A DNA stretch of 64,000 bases from Gluconobacter potus (GTDB lineage: Bacteria; Pseudomonadota; Alphaproteobacteria; Acetobacterales; Acetobacteraceae): assembly GCF_015244705.1 (NCBI RefSeq), contig NZ_JABCQF010000003.1:186001-250000 (forward strand), in the 5' to 3' direction. Every line of letters begins with the position of its first letter. Position 1 is the stretch's first letter. The position numbers and the translations under genes are program-made. The notes under the pieces were generated by a model. It saw only the letters and a program-made list of their open reading frames with translations, did not search any database and was not told where the DNA came from. This document shows positions 35,748 through 45,484 of the stretch, piece after piece.

Positions 35748-38681
35748 ATGCCCCGCGCCCCCACCTTTCTCTCGCCATTCGACGCTCCGGCCCTCGTCGC
35801 CCGTCGCGGCCTGTCCTCGCTCCTCACCCCGGATGGCGAACTGCTGGACCTCACGGCAGAGGAAACCCGCGAGCGCCTCACCCAGCTTCTCCCGCCGCTT
35901 CTGGTCCACGGTCCCGCCGCCCTGCGCGCGCTGGATCTCTCCCCGCTTTCGCAGCCTGTCCCTTGGTTCGACCTGCTGGACCTTTTCCTGTTCGTCCGCC
36001 CCGCCACAACCGTCGCCCCCACCCCGCGCGGACTGGCCCTCGCCCTCAGCATCGAACCACCCGAAACCATCGGCGCGGACCTCCTCCCCGTCCTGTGCGA
36101 AACCCTGCTCGATGAACTGCGGCACAAGGCCGAAACACCCGAAGGCACCCGTCTGCGCGCCCTGATGGTCCCCCTGACCCGCGCCGGCTGGGCCTGGAGC
36201 GGCGAAGTCACGGACGTCCTCGGAACCCCGCGAGACACAACAGGCGCCCATCCCTACGAAGCCATCCGCATCTGGAAGCGCCTGCCACGCTGGGAAGAAA
36301 CCGCTCCCCGTCCCGCGCCCGGAAGCCAGCCCGTCTCACCCAACGCCGCCCGCCAGCGCCTGCGCGAAATCCTCGGAGAAAACGCCGAAATCCGCCCCGG
36401 ACAGGCCGATTTCGCTTCCGTCGCCACAGCCGCGTTCGAGCCACGCGAAAGCATCGGCTCCCCCAACGTCGTCCTCGCCGAAGCCGGAACCGGAACGGGC
36501 AAGACGCTGGGCTACATCGCCCCCGCCAGCCTCTGGGCCGAACAGAATGATGGCGCCGTCTGGGTCAGCACCTACACCCGCCACCTCCAGCGCCAGATCG
36601 AACAGGAACTTCGTCGCCTTTACCCGGACGAAACCACCCTGCGGGACAAGGTCGTCGTCCGCAAAGGCCGCGAGAACTATCTGTGCCTGCTGAACATGGA
36701 AGACCTGCTCAACGTCGCCACCTCTCGCGGCCCTGACGGTTACGCCGCCCTGCTCCCCATGGCCCTGCTCGCCCGCTGGGCCGAAGCCAGCCGCGACGGC
36801 GACCTCATGGGCGGAGACCTTCCCGGCTGGTTCGGCGAACTCTTCGGCCATGGCACATTGTTTGGCGTCGCCGACCGGCGCGGCGAATGCATCCACGCCG
36901 CCTGTCCGCATTACCAGACCTGCTTCGTCGAACACGGCATCCGCCGCGCCCGTCAGGCCGATCTGGTCGTCGCCAACCACGCCCTCGTCATGTCACAGGC
37001 CGCCTGGGCCGCCCTCGCCCCACCCGGCCTGCCCGACGAAGACACCACACCCACGCGCTATGTCTTCGACGAAGGCCACCACATCCCCGACGCCGCCGAC
37101 AGCGCCTTCGCCACAGCCCTGTCCGGACTCGAAGCCGCCGAACTCCGCCGCTGGCTGCTCGGCGCCGAAGGCAGCCGTTCCCGCGCCCGAGGCCTGCAAC
37201 GCCGCCTGGACGATCTGGTCGAACGCCTGCCCATGATCGACACGCCGCTTCAGGCCGCACTTCAGGCCGCCCGCGCCCTGCCCGCCCCCGGCTGGAGCAC
37301 GCGCCTGCGCCCGCAGGCCGAGACCGGACAGGACCCGGACCTTCCCCCGCTCCCCGGCGAAACACCCTTGCTGATCCCGGAAGAGCCCGCACCGGAAAAC
37401 CCGTCCGAAGCCTTCCTCCGCGCTCTGGACCATCAGCTCCGCGCGCGACAGACCAAGGACACCCGCGACGGCTATATTGCGGCGGAATGTGACCTTCACC
37501 CTGTCAATGACGATGTCGCCAGCGCCGCCGAAACCCTTAGCCGCGCCCTGACCCGCCTGCGCGATCCCATCAGGATGCTGGCCGACCGTCTCGCCGCACA
37601 GGCCGAGGACGACGCGGAAATGGACGCCCCGACTCGCCAGCGCATCGAGGCCATGATCCGCACCCTGCACCGTCGCGCCATCAGCCGCCTGTCCGGCTGG
37701 ATCGGCATGCTGGACGCACTTCAGACGCCCCCCGAACCCGACGTCACCCCCACCTTCGTGGACTTCATCCGCACCGAACGCCTGCCCCGCACCCGCGCAA
37801 CACAAGGCGATCACGACATCGGCCTGTACCGGCACTGGCTGGACCCGACCATTCCCTTCGTCTCAACAATCCAGACACCCGCGCACGGCCTGCTCATGAC
37901 GTCCGCCACCCTGCGCGACCAGACCGGCCACGGAGACGCCCAGAACGAGGCGAGCTGGCACGCCGCCGAGCTGCGTCTGGGCGCCACACATTTCCTGAAA
38001 CCGCCGATCCGCGCCTCGGTCATGAGCCCGTTCGACTACGCGACGCAGACGCGCGCCTATGTCATCACGGACGTCTCGGGCGAAATCCCGTCACTGGCAC
38101 ACGCTTTCCGCGCCCTGTTCGAAACCGCAGGCGGCGGCGCGCTCGGCCTATTCACGGCTATCCGCCGCCTGCGAGAAGTCCACCGCCGCATCCACGAACC
38201 ACTGGAAACACAGGGCTTCCCGCTCTACGCACAGCATGTCGATGCCATGGACAACGCCACCCTGGTGGACGTCTTCCGCACCGAAACCCATAGCTGCCTG
38301 CTGGGCACGGACGCGATGCGCGACGGCGTGGACGTCCCCGGCGAAGCCCTGCGCATGGTCGTGTTCGAAAAAACGCCCTGGCCCCGCCCCGACATCCTCC
38401 ACCGCGAACGCCGCCGCCTGCTCTCCGAAGGCCGCCCCGGCGATTACGACGACCGCATCACCCGCATGCGCCTGCGACAGGCTTTCGGTCGCCTGATCCG
38501 TCAGGGCACCGATCGCGGCGTCTTCGTCATGCTGGACCGCCGCATGCCCTCACGCCTGCTCTCCGCCTTCCCCGACGGCGTGGACGTCCGCCGCATGCCA
38601 CTGGCCGAAGCACTGGAAGACATCGCCCGCTTCCTGCGCCCAGAAGAACAGGAAAACGGACCGCCCCTCCTTCAGGGCTAA
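35748..38681 (+). CDS. DinG-family XPD-like ATP-dependent DNA helicase
   Basis: The 977-residue protein has an N-terminal region of about 200 residues without known motifs, then a superfamily 2 XPD-type core. Walker A is AEAGTGTGKTLGYIAPAS near residue 245. The Fe-S cluster cysteines are in ENYLCLLNMEDLL and CIHAACPHYQTC. Box II is VFDEGHHIPDAA, and VVANHALVMS precedes it. The C-terminal RecA domain holds HGLLMTSATL, GALGLFTAIRRLREV, and the last motif FGRLIRQGTDRGVFVMLDRR. Family members unwind 5-prime-tailed DNA, R-loops or damaged DNA. The ATG at 35748 begins the conserved N-terminus. It overlaps the convergent telA-like gene by 4 bases. Confidence 0.93.
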   Translation: MPRAPTFLSPFDAPALVARRGLSSLLTPDGELLDLTAEETRERLTQLLPPLLVHGPAALRALDLSPLSQPVPWFDLLDLFLFVRPATTVAPTPRGLALALSIEPPETIGADLLPVLCETLLDELRHKAETPEGTRLRALMVPLTRAGWAWSGEVTDVLGTPRDTTGAHPYEAIRIWKRLPRWEETAPRPAPGSQPVSPNAARQRLREILGENAEIRPGQADFASVATAAFEPRESIGSPNVVLAEAGTGTGKTLGYIAPASLWAEQNDGAVWVSTYTRHLQRQIEQELRRLYPDETTLRDKVVVRKGRENYLCLLNMEDLLNVATSRGPDGYAALLPMALLARWAEASRDGDLMGGDLPGWFGELFGHGTLFGVADRRGECIHAACPHYQTCFVEHGIRRARQADLVVANHALVMSQAAWAALAPPGLPDEDTTPTRYVFDEGHHIPDAADSAFATALSGLEAAELRRWLLGAEGSRSRARGLQRRLDDLVERLPMIDTPLQAALQAARALPAPGWSTRLRPQAETGQDPDLPPLPGETPLLIPEEPAPENPSEAFLRALDHQLRARQTKDTRDGYIAAECDLHPVNDDVASAAETLSRALTRLRDPIRMLADRLAAQAEDDAEMDAPTRQRIEAMIRTLHRRAISRLSGWIGMLDALQTPPEPDVTPTFVDFIRTERLPRTRATQGDHDIGLYRHWLDPTIPFVSTIQTPAHGLLMTSATLRDQTGHGDAQNEASWHAAELRLGATHFLKPPIRASVMSPFDYATQTRAYVITDVSGEIPSLAHAFRALFETAGGGALGLFTAIRRLREVHRRIHEPLETQGFPLYAQHVDAMDNATLVDVFRTETHSCLLGTDAMRDGVDVPGEALRMVVFEKTPWPRPDILHRERRRLLSEGRPGDYDDRITRMRLRQAFGRLIRQGTDRGVFVMLDRRMPSRLLSAFPDGVDVRRMPLAEALEDIARFLRPEEQENGPPLLQG

Positions 38682-39922
38682 CCCAGGGGCTGAACCGACT
38701 GCTGGGCCAGGCTGCGCATGCTGGTCGCCAGACGGTCGCGCAGCTGGTGCAACTCCTTTTCCTGCTCCTGCGCCCGCTCGGCCGCGAGCCTGTCATTCTG
38801 CGCCATTTCGCCCAGAGCCTGCGTCACCTTGTCCGCCGCCTGCGCCAGCGCTTCCATCTGCGGCGGGTCCACACCCCGGCTCGCAGCAGTCGTCCGCGCC
38901 GCATCCAGCGCACCATCGGCCACGAGCCCAAGGATCTTGCGGTCCGCCTCGTTCAGCGCGTCGCGCGCTGTGGCGGCATTGCGGTTATCCACCTGCCCCA
39001 ACGCCACCGCACAGGCCGCCTTCAGATTGGGAATGGTCTTCGTCAGCGCCGAATGGAGCGCCATGATCCGCGCTTCCGCCGCCTCACGCGTGCTCTTGAT
39101 CATCGGAATGGTCAGGGCAGCCCGCATCAGCCCTTCGCGCTGCTCGCTCAGATGCCCCGAGAAATTCGCCAGACGCCCGCGCAGTTCCATGACCTCGGCC
39201 GCATCCACAGGGTCCTGCGTCTCCAGCGCATGCTGCCGCAGCGCCTCAACTTTCCGCTCGCCCTCTTCAAGCGCAAGCTGTCCGGCCGCGATGTCGATAT
39301 TCAGCTCCCGAACACCCTGCCGAAGCGCCTGATACATGTCCTCGAACGACGCGATGTTCCGCTTGAGATCGGCAATCGTAACCCGCGCCTTGGCCTCCTG
39401 CTGATCCATCAGGGCATTGAACTTCTTGCGGTTCTCGGCAAATCCGCTGAGCGCATCCTTCGCGCCCCCGAGCAGACCTCCCATTTTCGCCAGAAACCCA
39501 CCCGGAGCCGCACCTTCGCCCCGCGCCAGCTTCTGAAGCTCACCAATGCGCAGGATCTTCACACCATCCAGAACACCCGCCGCGATTTCTCCAACCGCAT
39601 CGCTCTCGCCGAGCGTCCGCCCGGCCAGCATCCGGTCCGAAACCTTCGCAAGCTCCCCCAGAGCCCCCATGCCATGCAACAGAAGCGTGTTCAGATCTGC
39701 AAAATCGATCATCTCCGCCCGCCGATGCGCCTCTTCAACCATGTCCGCCGGCAGACGGCTGATCTCCACCAGCCGCGGAAAAGCCGGCATCGGCTCCAGC
39801 TCTGCCGATACAGCTCCAGCGGCAACCGGAACCTCAGTCTTCACAGGAGCGGGCGCAGGCTCGTCGGCATAAAGATCGCTCAGATCCAGCGGTCTGGTCT
39901 CGTCAGCACTCATGTCAGTCAT
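38678..39922 (-). CDS. TelA-family toxic anion resistance protein
   Basis: The 414-residue soluble, largely helical protein matches TelA/KlaA family proteins: VEISRLPADMVEEAHRRAEM, then the core GAMGALGELAKVSDRMLAGR, LARGEGAAPGGFLAKMGGLL and KFNALMDQQEAKARVTIADL, then long coiled-coil segments with IPNLKAACAVALGQVDNRN. The name comes from tellurite resistance, but the biochemical action is unknown. The N-terminal 40 residues are acidic and Pro-rich. It is the last gene of a four-gene unit: its ATG lies 8 bases inside the end of the YbjQ-type gene. Confidence 0.92.
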   Translation of the reverse strand: MTDMSADETRPLDLSDLYADEPAPAPVKTEVPVAAGAVSAELEPMPAFPRLVEISRLPADMVEEAHRRAEMIDFADLNTLLLHGMGALGELAKVSDRMLAGRTLGESDAVGEIAAGVLDGVKILRIGELQKLARGEGAAPGGFLAKMGGLLGGAKDALSGFAENRKKFNALMDQQEAKARVTIADLKRNIASFEDMYQALRQGVRELNIDIAAGQLALEEGERKVEALRQHALETQDPVDAAEVMELRGRLANFSGHLSEQREGLMRAALTIPMIKSTREAAEARIMALHSALTKTIPNLKAACAVALGQVDNRNAATARDALNEADRKILGLVADGALDAARTTAASRGVDPPQMEALAQAADKVTQALGEMAQNDRLAAERAQEQEKELHQLRDRLATSMRSLAQQSVQPLG

Positions 39923-40772
39923 CCAGCGTCAGGGTGAAGGTCGGATCGATGCGAAACTCCGGGTCGGGCTTACCGGTATCGTACATCGCCGTCCCGACTG
40001 CCAGAAACTCGACGATATGATCGCCCCAGACATGCGATTCCTCGCGCAGTGTCGTTCCGATGATCTCATTGGCCCCGACCTCCGCTGCGTGGGCCGACAT
40101 CCGCTCCATCGCGTGCTCGCGCGCCGTGTAATAGGCCTGCGTAAACAGATCGAGTTCCACACACTGCATGGCCTGTTTGAGCGTCGTCATCAGGCTGCGG
40201 CGCGGAATATGCTGCACACAGCACCCCAGAACCAGATCAAGCGGCCGCCGCCCGGACCGCAGCGCCAGCGCGAAATCCTGCCCCGACAGATCGGACGTGA
40301 ACGGCCGCCCGTCCGGACGCCGATATCCCGGATGCCCCTCGGCATGGACGATGGCTGTCCCAAACGCCCGGAATTCCAGCATCCCGCTATCGGCAAGCTG
40401 CGAAATCTCCAGCCGTGTCCCCACGATCCCATCCGCGCCAAGCTGCTCGGCCTCTTCGCGCATGATCTCGACCGCCTTCTCACGCGCGCCATACATGGCC
40501 CCCGTCAGATCCTTCAGCTCATAGGACGTGTTGCGGAACTGCGTATTGGCCTGCACCTTCCAGATGCTGTTCCCCAGACACAAGCCCAGCGCCCGGAACC
40601 CGGCCTGCTCCACAACCAGCAGTTCGCGCACACTGAAATCCGATGTCGCAACCCGCCCGCCAGCAGCCCTCACAGGTGGCATCTCACCACCCTGCACCGG
40701 TTCGAAAGCACCGCTGCCGCCCCAGCCCGGAGGAAGACTGTCAAAACCCGGAACCTGATCAAAGATACCCAT
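39915..40772 (-). CDS. Tandem YbjQ/UPF0145-like heavy-metal-binding-domain protein
   Basis: The 285-residue protein has two copies of a YbjQ-like domain. Copy 1 (about 42-145) ends with EEAEQLGADGIVGTRLEI and MLEFRAFGTAIV. Copy 2 (about 160-268) ends with AAEVGANEIIGTTLREESHV and IVEFLAVGTAMYD. The pattern A.E.GA..I.GT......E....GTA is that of YbjQ proteins, pentamer-forming domains often labelled heavy-metal binding without direct proof. A Cys-Cys pair (VLGCCVQHI) is in copy 2. It overlaps the TelA-type gene by 8 bases and lies 51 bases after a related gene. Confidence 0.85.
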   Translation of the reverse strand: MGIFDQVPGFDSLPPGWGGSGAFEPVQGGEMPPVRAAGGRVATSDFSVRELLVVEQAGFRALGLCLGNSIWKVQANTQFRNTSYELKDLTGAMYGAREKAVEIMREEAEQLGADGIVGTRLEISQLADSGMLEFRAFGTAIVHAEGHPGYRRPDGRPFTSDLSGQDFALALRSGRRPLDLVLGCCVQHIPRRSLMTTLKQAMQCVELDLFTQAYYTAREHAMERMSAHAAEVGANEIIGTTLREESHVWGDHIVEFLAVGTAMYDTGKPDPEFRIDPTFTLTLDD

Positions 40773-40823
40773 GGGAATCCCGCTGCAAAATCCAAAAGAA
40801 CACGAGGCCGTCCAAAAGCAGCC

Positions 40824-41780
40824 TCAGAAAAGATCACCCAGCCCGTCGAACAGACCACCGAGCCCCTCGGCCACTTCGCTGACGACCTCGCCGCCAGCCT
40901 CAAGCCCAAGAACAGCCGCCTCGACGCGCCCTTCCCCGGCCTCTTCCTCAACCTCGATCCGGTTTGAAACGCCTGCAAACAGCGGTCGATGCTGCACGGG
41001 TGAGCGCACGGCCTCATCAAGCGCACAGAGCATCGCAGGCGAAACAGAACCCTGCCCCCCAATCCGCCGATAGCCAAGAATGCTCACAGCCGCCCGCACC
41101 CGGATCGACTTCACGATACCCCGCTCCGACCGGACCATCAGCCCGACCGTCTCGTCATGCCCCAGCGCCCCGTCCCAGTCCTGACAGACCGGATCGTTCC
41201 GCAAACTTAGCGCCGCCGCATCCCGCGCTGCCCGCTTGGCCTGCGTCAGAAGCACGCTTTCCCCGAGCGTCATCGCGTCGAAAAAACCTTCCAGAGGCCC
41301 CGTATACCGGACCTCCTCCCACGTCCCGACGCCATAACTCACCGGCACGATCCCCGCCGCAAGCGCCACATCCAGCGTCGCCGCATTCCACGGCACACAG
41401 GGGATCACACCGCGACGCCCAAGCTGCGGAACCCGCACGGCCTCGCCATGCAGCATGAACCCCAGCGCTCCGCCATGATGCTCCAGCCGATACCGCAAAT
41501 TCAGAACCGCATCCGCCCCCAGCGCCCGGGCCTGCTCACGGATCCGATCTGTCGCTGTCCGCCAGCCCGCCTCATGCACGGCCTGCCAGTCCAGACCGGA
41601 CTTCCACCAGGTTTCCGCATGAACATTCCCGATCGGCACCATCGCCATCGACGGCGCAAGCAATGCCTGCCGCACCGATCCCAGCCGCACCAGAGGCCGG
41701 GGCCTGCCGCCCAACTCCTGAAAAGCCCGCGTTTCAAGGGCCTTTTTCGGACCTGAAGACCACGGAAACAGCCCCATCAC
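40824..41780 (-). CDS. Second YbjQ-like protein of the TelA operon
   Basis: The 318-residue product is a diverged paralogue of the next gene. The first domain has IREQARALGADAVLNLRYRL and GFMLHGEAVRVP. The second has TLGESVLLTQAKRAARDAAA, then GIVKSIRVRAAVSILGYRRI. Metal-binding residues are less clear than in its neighbour. The C-terminus is acidic (VEEEAGEG) and ends with GLGGLFDGLGDLF, a Gly/Leu/Phe-rich tail that may bind a partner. Its ATG overlaps the stop of the gene before it (ATGA). It was assigned by pattern and context, with lower certainty. Confidence 0.68.
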   Translation of the reverse strand: MMGLFPWSSGPKKALETRAFQELGGRPRPLVRLGSVRQALLAPSMAMVPIGNVHAETWWKSGLDWQAVHEAGWRTATDRIREQARALGADAVLNLRYRLEHHGGALGFMLHGEAVRVPQLGRRGVIPCVPWNAATLDVALAAGIVPVSYGVGTWEEVRYTGPLEGFFDAMTLGESVLLTQAKRAARDAAALSLRNDPVCQDWDGALGHDETVGLMVRSERGIVKSIRVRAAVSILGYRRIGGQGSVSPAMLCALDEAVRSPVQHRPLFAGVSNRIEVEEEAGEGRVEAAVLGLEAGGEVVSEVAEGLGGLFDGLGDLF

Positions 41781-42163
41781 GGCCGAAAATCCGTCAGTTC
41801 CGCCGCAGCCTGCCCCTCACCCGAAACCGCCAGCCCCGCCTCGTGCATCTTCTGGCGCAACTGCACGATCCAGTCCCGGACAGGAACCTGTTTTCGGCTG
41901 ATGACCACTCCCCGAACCTCGTGAGCAATCTCCGCCACGACCGCAGCGCCCTCACGCCGAAGCGCAAAAACCCGCGTCTCGAACCGCAGGGAAAGCCCTT
42001 CGATCTCAACCGTCCGCTTCAGCCAGCCCCGGGCCCTGCGCGACACCGTCGTCTGGCGCGGAAAAGCCTGCTCGCAGAACACCGCGAACTTCTCCAGAAA
42101 GCGCTCACGGCTGCCCTCGGCTTCCCTGATCAGCGCCGCAAGATCGTCGATATTCCCGCTCAT
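41777..42163 (-). CDS. Unknown small protein, first gene of the TelA/YbjQ operon
   Basis: The 128-residue soluble protein has no motif I recognise. It is rich in Arg and Glu, with an N-terminal helix (DDLAALIREAEGSRERFLEK) and a likely amphipathic beta region (LSLRFETRVFALRR and VVISRKQVPVRDWI). The ATG at 42163 was chosen over an upstream frame because GAGAGGGG precedes it. TTGACG lies at 42211-42216 upstream on the same strand without a good -10. The stop overlaps the next start. Its place at the head of this operon suggests a role in the same process. Confidence 0.7.
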   Translation of the reverse strand: MSGNIDDLAALIREAEGSRERFLEKFAVFCEQAFPRQTTVSRRARGWLKRTVEIEGLSLRFETRVFALRREGAAVVAEIAHEVRGVVISRKQVPVRDWIVQLRQKMHEAGLAVSGEGQAAAELTDFRP

Positions 42164-42247
42164 GAGCCCCTCTCCGAGATCCCTGTTACATTTCGACAGG
42201 TTGCAACCCCCGTCAATCAGGAAATTACGCCCCCGGAAAGTTCGCAC

Positions 42248-42281
42248 AAAAAAAGCCCCCGACCACACGGGCCGGGGGCTC
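42248..42281 (-). terminator. Terminator of the TonB receptor gene
   Basis: On the minus strand AGCCCCCG pairs with CGGGGGCT around an 11-base loop and is followed by seven T residues, 45 bases after the receptor stop. It also lies inside the upstream region of the TelA operon and insulates it. Confidence 0.92.
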
Positions 42282-42325
42282 TTCAGGACCCCGAAAGGTC
42301 CAGGCCGTTTTTCAGACTGGCAGGA

Positions 42326-45307
42326 TCAGAAGTTCAGACCGGCCTGCAGGAAGAAATAACGTCCCTGATAGAAGCTGCCATAGGTCGCGCCGGCGCTGTT
42401 ATCCACGCCACTGGCCACGAACGGCGGCTTCTTGTTGGTGATGTTGTTGATGCCGCTCTCGAAGTTCCACTTCTTCCAGCGATAGGCCAGCGTCAGATCC
42501 TGCTCGATCATCATCGGCGTCTTGTAACGGCCAGCCGTCGTGGAGTTCAGGAACTCGGACTGATCGTTCCAGCGCATACCGCCGATGAACTGCACCATAT
42601 AGGTCGCCGTGAACGCACCATGGGTCCAGCCGAACGTCGCATAGTCACGAACGCGCGGAATACCATAGGAGGCATTGGCGTTGTTCGGACCGCCGGCATA
42701 CAGCAGCGCACCCGTGTAGTTGGTGAACGCGCCACCCGGAACCAGCTGCTGCGTGTAGTTCAGCAGGTACTGGAAGTTGTTGGACACCGACAGGACGTCG
42801 TGACGGGCCACACGGATACGATAGTCGAAGTCGAAGTCCACGCCGCTCTCATGCAGGGCACCCGTGTTCTGGTCCGTTGCCGAAACCGTGTTGATCTGGC
42901 CGTTGGACAGACGGTTCACGAGGTTGCACAGCGAGGCGTTGGTCCCGGTGTAGCAGCCATCCAGGATGTACTGCGTCGGAAGCGCACTGATCGTGTGATT
43001 GACCGAGTAGTGCCAGAACTCACCCGAGATGGAGAGGTTCGGAATCCAGCGCGGCGTGATGATCGTACCGAACGTATAGGTCCGGCCCACTTCCGGCGCG
43101 AGATGTGCGTTACCGCCACCCAGCGTCGGAACCTGACCGGTGCCGGACTGATGGAACGTGGACGAGTTGATACCCTGCTTGGCACAGGTCGCAGCCACCG
43201 TTGCAGCAGCACCGCCATAGGTACCGACCTGAGCCGCATCGCACGGATCATTGGCAAGGTTGTAGCTCAGCGACTGGCCGCCATACAGCTCATAGACGTT
43301 CGGCTGACGATAGGACGTACCGATCGTACCGCGGAAACGGATGTCCTGCGTCGGAGCCCAGTTGATGGACGCCTTCCAGTTCTTTGCCGTATCCGACGTC
43401 GTGCTGTAACCGGACGCACGCCCCTGCACGTCAACCGTCAGATCCTTCGCAAGGAAGACGTTCTTCAGCAGCGTCGCCTTGGCTTCCGCATAACCTTCCG
43501 TCACGTCGAAGCCGCCGCTGGTCGGCAGAACCGTGTTGGTCAGGCTCTGGCCGCTGCTGATCAGTTCGTCAGGCGTGTTGGTCAGCTGCTCGCCACGATG
43601 CTCGAAACCCACCGCAATCCCCAGATCGCCGCCGCCCTTCCAGGGCATCGTCGTCACGTGGTTGTTGTTGATGCGCAGGTTCCAGTCACGAAGCTGGTAA
43701 TGCGAATGCGTGTTCGTATTGTAGTTGACGTAGGACGCTGCCTGACTGCCCATCGTCCCGAACGGATTGCTGCACCCGAAAGACGGGCAGACCGACGGGT
43801 TGTAGACCAGGGCACTCGTCGAGCTGGACGGGTCAACCTGCTGCAGACCATAGGCATTCAGCAGGTTCGTATAGGACCCGACGTTCTCCAGGTGATCCGT
43901 CGACATGTTGGAGCCATAGGTATACGACAGGTCGTAATCCCAGCCATAAGCAATGGCGCCGTTGATCCCCACCTTGGCCGTGACCGTATCGGTCGCATTC
44001 TCGTCGCGACGATCCCCGAGTTCCGTCAGACGCTTGGTAATGTCGACATCCTGACCGAAGGGATTGTTCGGATCGTTCGCCGGCACCGTCAGAACGGACG
44101 GCAGGGTGCTGGGAGGCACGGAACCGTCAAACGGCTCGGCCGCCATGTAGCTGGAGCTGGTCCGATGCGAGTACATCACATTGGAATACAGGTTGGCATG
44201 CCGGTTGAACTCGTAGTGGAAATCACCCGAGAGGCTGGCATCCTGAAGCTGGTTGATCAGGCTCTGGTGACGACCGTAATCATAACGGTTGTTCGTGCCC
44301 CAGTCGCTGACCGTCTTGCCGTCCGGTGCAACGGCAGCATTCAGCCCCGATGCGCTCTGGACATGCGTATAGTTGGAATAACCGGACCCGAAGGTCTCTC
44401 CACCCGAACCCACGGGGTTATCCGTCAGCTGCACCGGATTGGCCCAGCTACGGTTACGCTGCAGGACGCCGCCCTGCGTCATGTACTGACCGAACAGCGT
44501 CAGGTTGCCCTTGTCATGATCGAAGTTCCAGCCCTTGTAGGCGGAAATCATGCCCGTATCGTTGTCGCCCTGCCCGGTGATGCCACCACGGATCGTGATG
44601 TTTCCGTCCGACAGATCATGACGCATCTTGATGTTGATGACGCCCGAGACGGCATCGGCACCGTAAAGCTCGGAACCGCCATCCTTCAGGATTTCGACGC
44701 TGGCAATCTGCTGGATCGGCAGCGCGTTCAGATCGATGCAGTTCGTCTGCCCGTTCAGCGTGGCGCGCTTGCCATCGATCAGGACGAGAACGCGGTTCGA
44801 TCCCAGGTTACGGATGTCGGTGCAAGATGCACCACCCGTACCATTGGTTTCCGAGTTGTTCGTGCCCGTTCCGCCGATGGACGGAATACGTGCGAAGAAG
44901 TCGCTGAGCGTCGTGGCGCCCGTCTGCTGGATCTGCTTCGCCGTCACGATCTGGACGGGGTTGGCGTTCTGGTTGTTCGAGGAGGCCAGAGCCGATCCCG
45001 TAACAACCATGCGCTCGGTCCCACCCGAGACACCCTGCGATTCAAGCAGTGCGGCACGACGGCGGCTGGAGTAAGCCGGCGCGGTCGTGGCGACAGGAAC
45101 GGCGACGGACGATGTGGTGGCAGGAGCAGCGACAGCGGCGGTCGTGCCCTTGGTAGCAGTCGTCGGGGTGGAAGCCTTGTGATGCACAACCTTGTGGGAA
45201 CGGTGTTCCGGCTGCGTCGTGGAATCAGCGAAAGCCGTCCCGGACAGGGTCCCAACCCCGAGAATTGATGCACACAGCAACAAATGGCGACGAGATGTGT
45301 TCATCAA
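42326..45307 (-). CDS. TonB-dependent outer-membrane receptor
   Basis: The 993-residue protein has a signal peptide (about 1-27), a low-complexity Ala/Thr/Pro/Val linker (about 30-95), a plug domain (IQQTGATTLSDFFARIPSIG, NRVLVLIDGKRA and SVEILKDGGSELYGADAVSG) and a 22-strand barrel ending in aromatic GRYFFLQAGLNF. The plug resembles the group of receptors with IQxxG and LDGxR motifs seen for many substrates, with no sure ligand. The barrel includes the region RGTIGTSYRQPNVYELYGGQ typical of the family. A TonB box near ERMVVTGSAL is plausible. It is a single gene with its own terminator. AAGGA is upstream of the ATG at somewhat long spacing. Confidence 0.95.
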   Translation of the reverse strand: MMNTSRRHLLLCASILGVGTLSGTAFADSTTQPEHRSHKVVHHKASTPTTATKGTTAAVAAPATTSSVAVPVATTAPAYSSRRRAALLESQGVSGGTERMVVTGSALASSNNQNANPVQIVTAKQIQQTGATTLSDFFARIPSIGGTGTNNSETNGTGGASCTDIRNLGSNRVLVLIDGKRATLNGQTNCIDLNALPIQQIASVEILKDGGSELYGADAVSGVINIKMRHDLSDGNITIRGGITGQGDNDTGMISAYKGWNFDHDKGNLTLFGQYMTQGGVLQRNRSWANPVQLTDNPVGSGGETFGSGYSNYTHVQSASGLNAAVAPDGKTVSDWGTNNRYDYGRHQSLINQLQDASLSGDFHYEFNRHANLYSNVMYSHRTSSSYMAAEPFDGSVPPSTLPSVLTVPANDPNNPFGQDVDITKRLTELGDRRDENATDTVTAKVGINGAIAYGWDYDLSYTYGSNMSTDHLENVGSYTNLLNAYGLQQVDPSSSTSALVYNPSVCPSFGCSNPFGTMGSQAASYVNYNTNTHSHYQLRDWNLRINNNHVTTMPWKGGGDLGIAVGFEHRGEQLTNTPDELISSGQSLTNTVLPTSGGFDVTEGYAEAKATLLKNVFLAKDLTVDVQGRASGYSTTSDTAKNWKASINWAPTQDIRFRGTIGTSYRQPNVYELYGGQSLSYNLANDPCDAAQVGTYGGAAATVAATCAKQGINSSTFHQSGTGQVPTLGGGNAHLAPEVGRTYTFGTIITPRWIPNLSISGEFWHYSVNHTISALPTQYILDGCYTGTNASLCNLVNRLSNGQINTVSATDQNTGALHESGVDFDFDYRIRVARHDVLSVSNNFQYLLNYTQQLVPGGAFTNYTGALLYAGGPNNANASYGIPRVRDYATFGWTHGAFTATYMVQFIGGMRWNDQSEFLNSTTAGRYKTPMMIEQDLTLAYRWKKWNFESGINNITNKKPPFVASGVDNSAGATYGSFYQGRYFFLQAGLNF

Positions 45308-45484
45308 AGAACAAGATCCTTCAAAAGAATGATGGACCCTCTCTAAAGATGTCAGAGCGTTACTGTCACGAAAAATACATACCTGCCATGCTTTTACGGG
45401 GCACTTGAATGCAACATGTGTTCTCCACGCAACAGTTATACCCCTGCCCCGTTTTTTCGTTATCTTTCAGCAACTAAATAGGCA

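Noticed and set aside
41663-45268. A 1201-codon open frame on the plus strand opposite the TonB receptor
   Set aside because: It is exactly antisense to a well-supported receptor gene and has no domain or signal; with high GC at third positions stops are rare in this opposing frame. Composition artefact.
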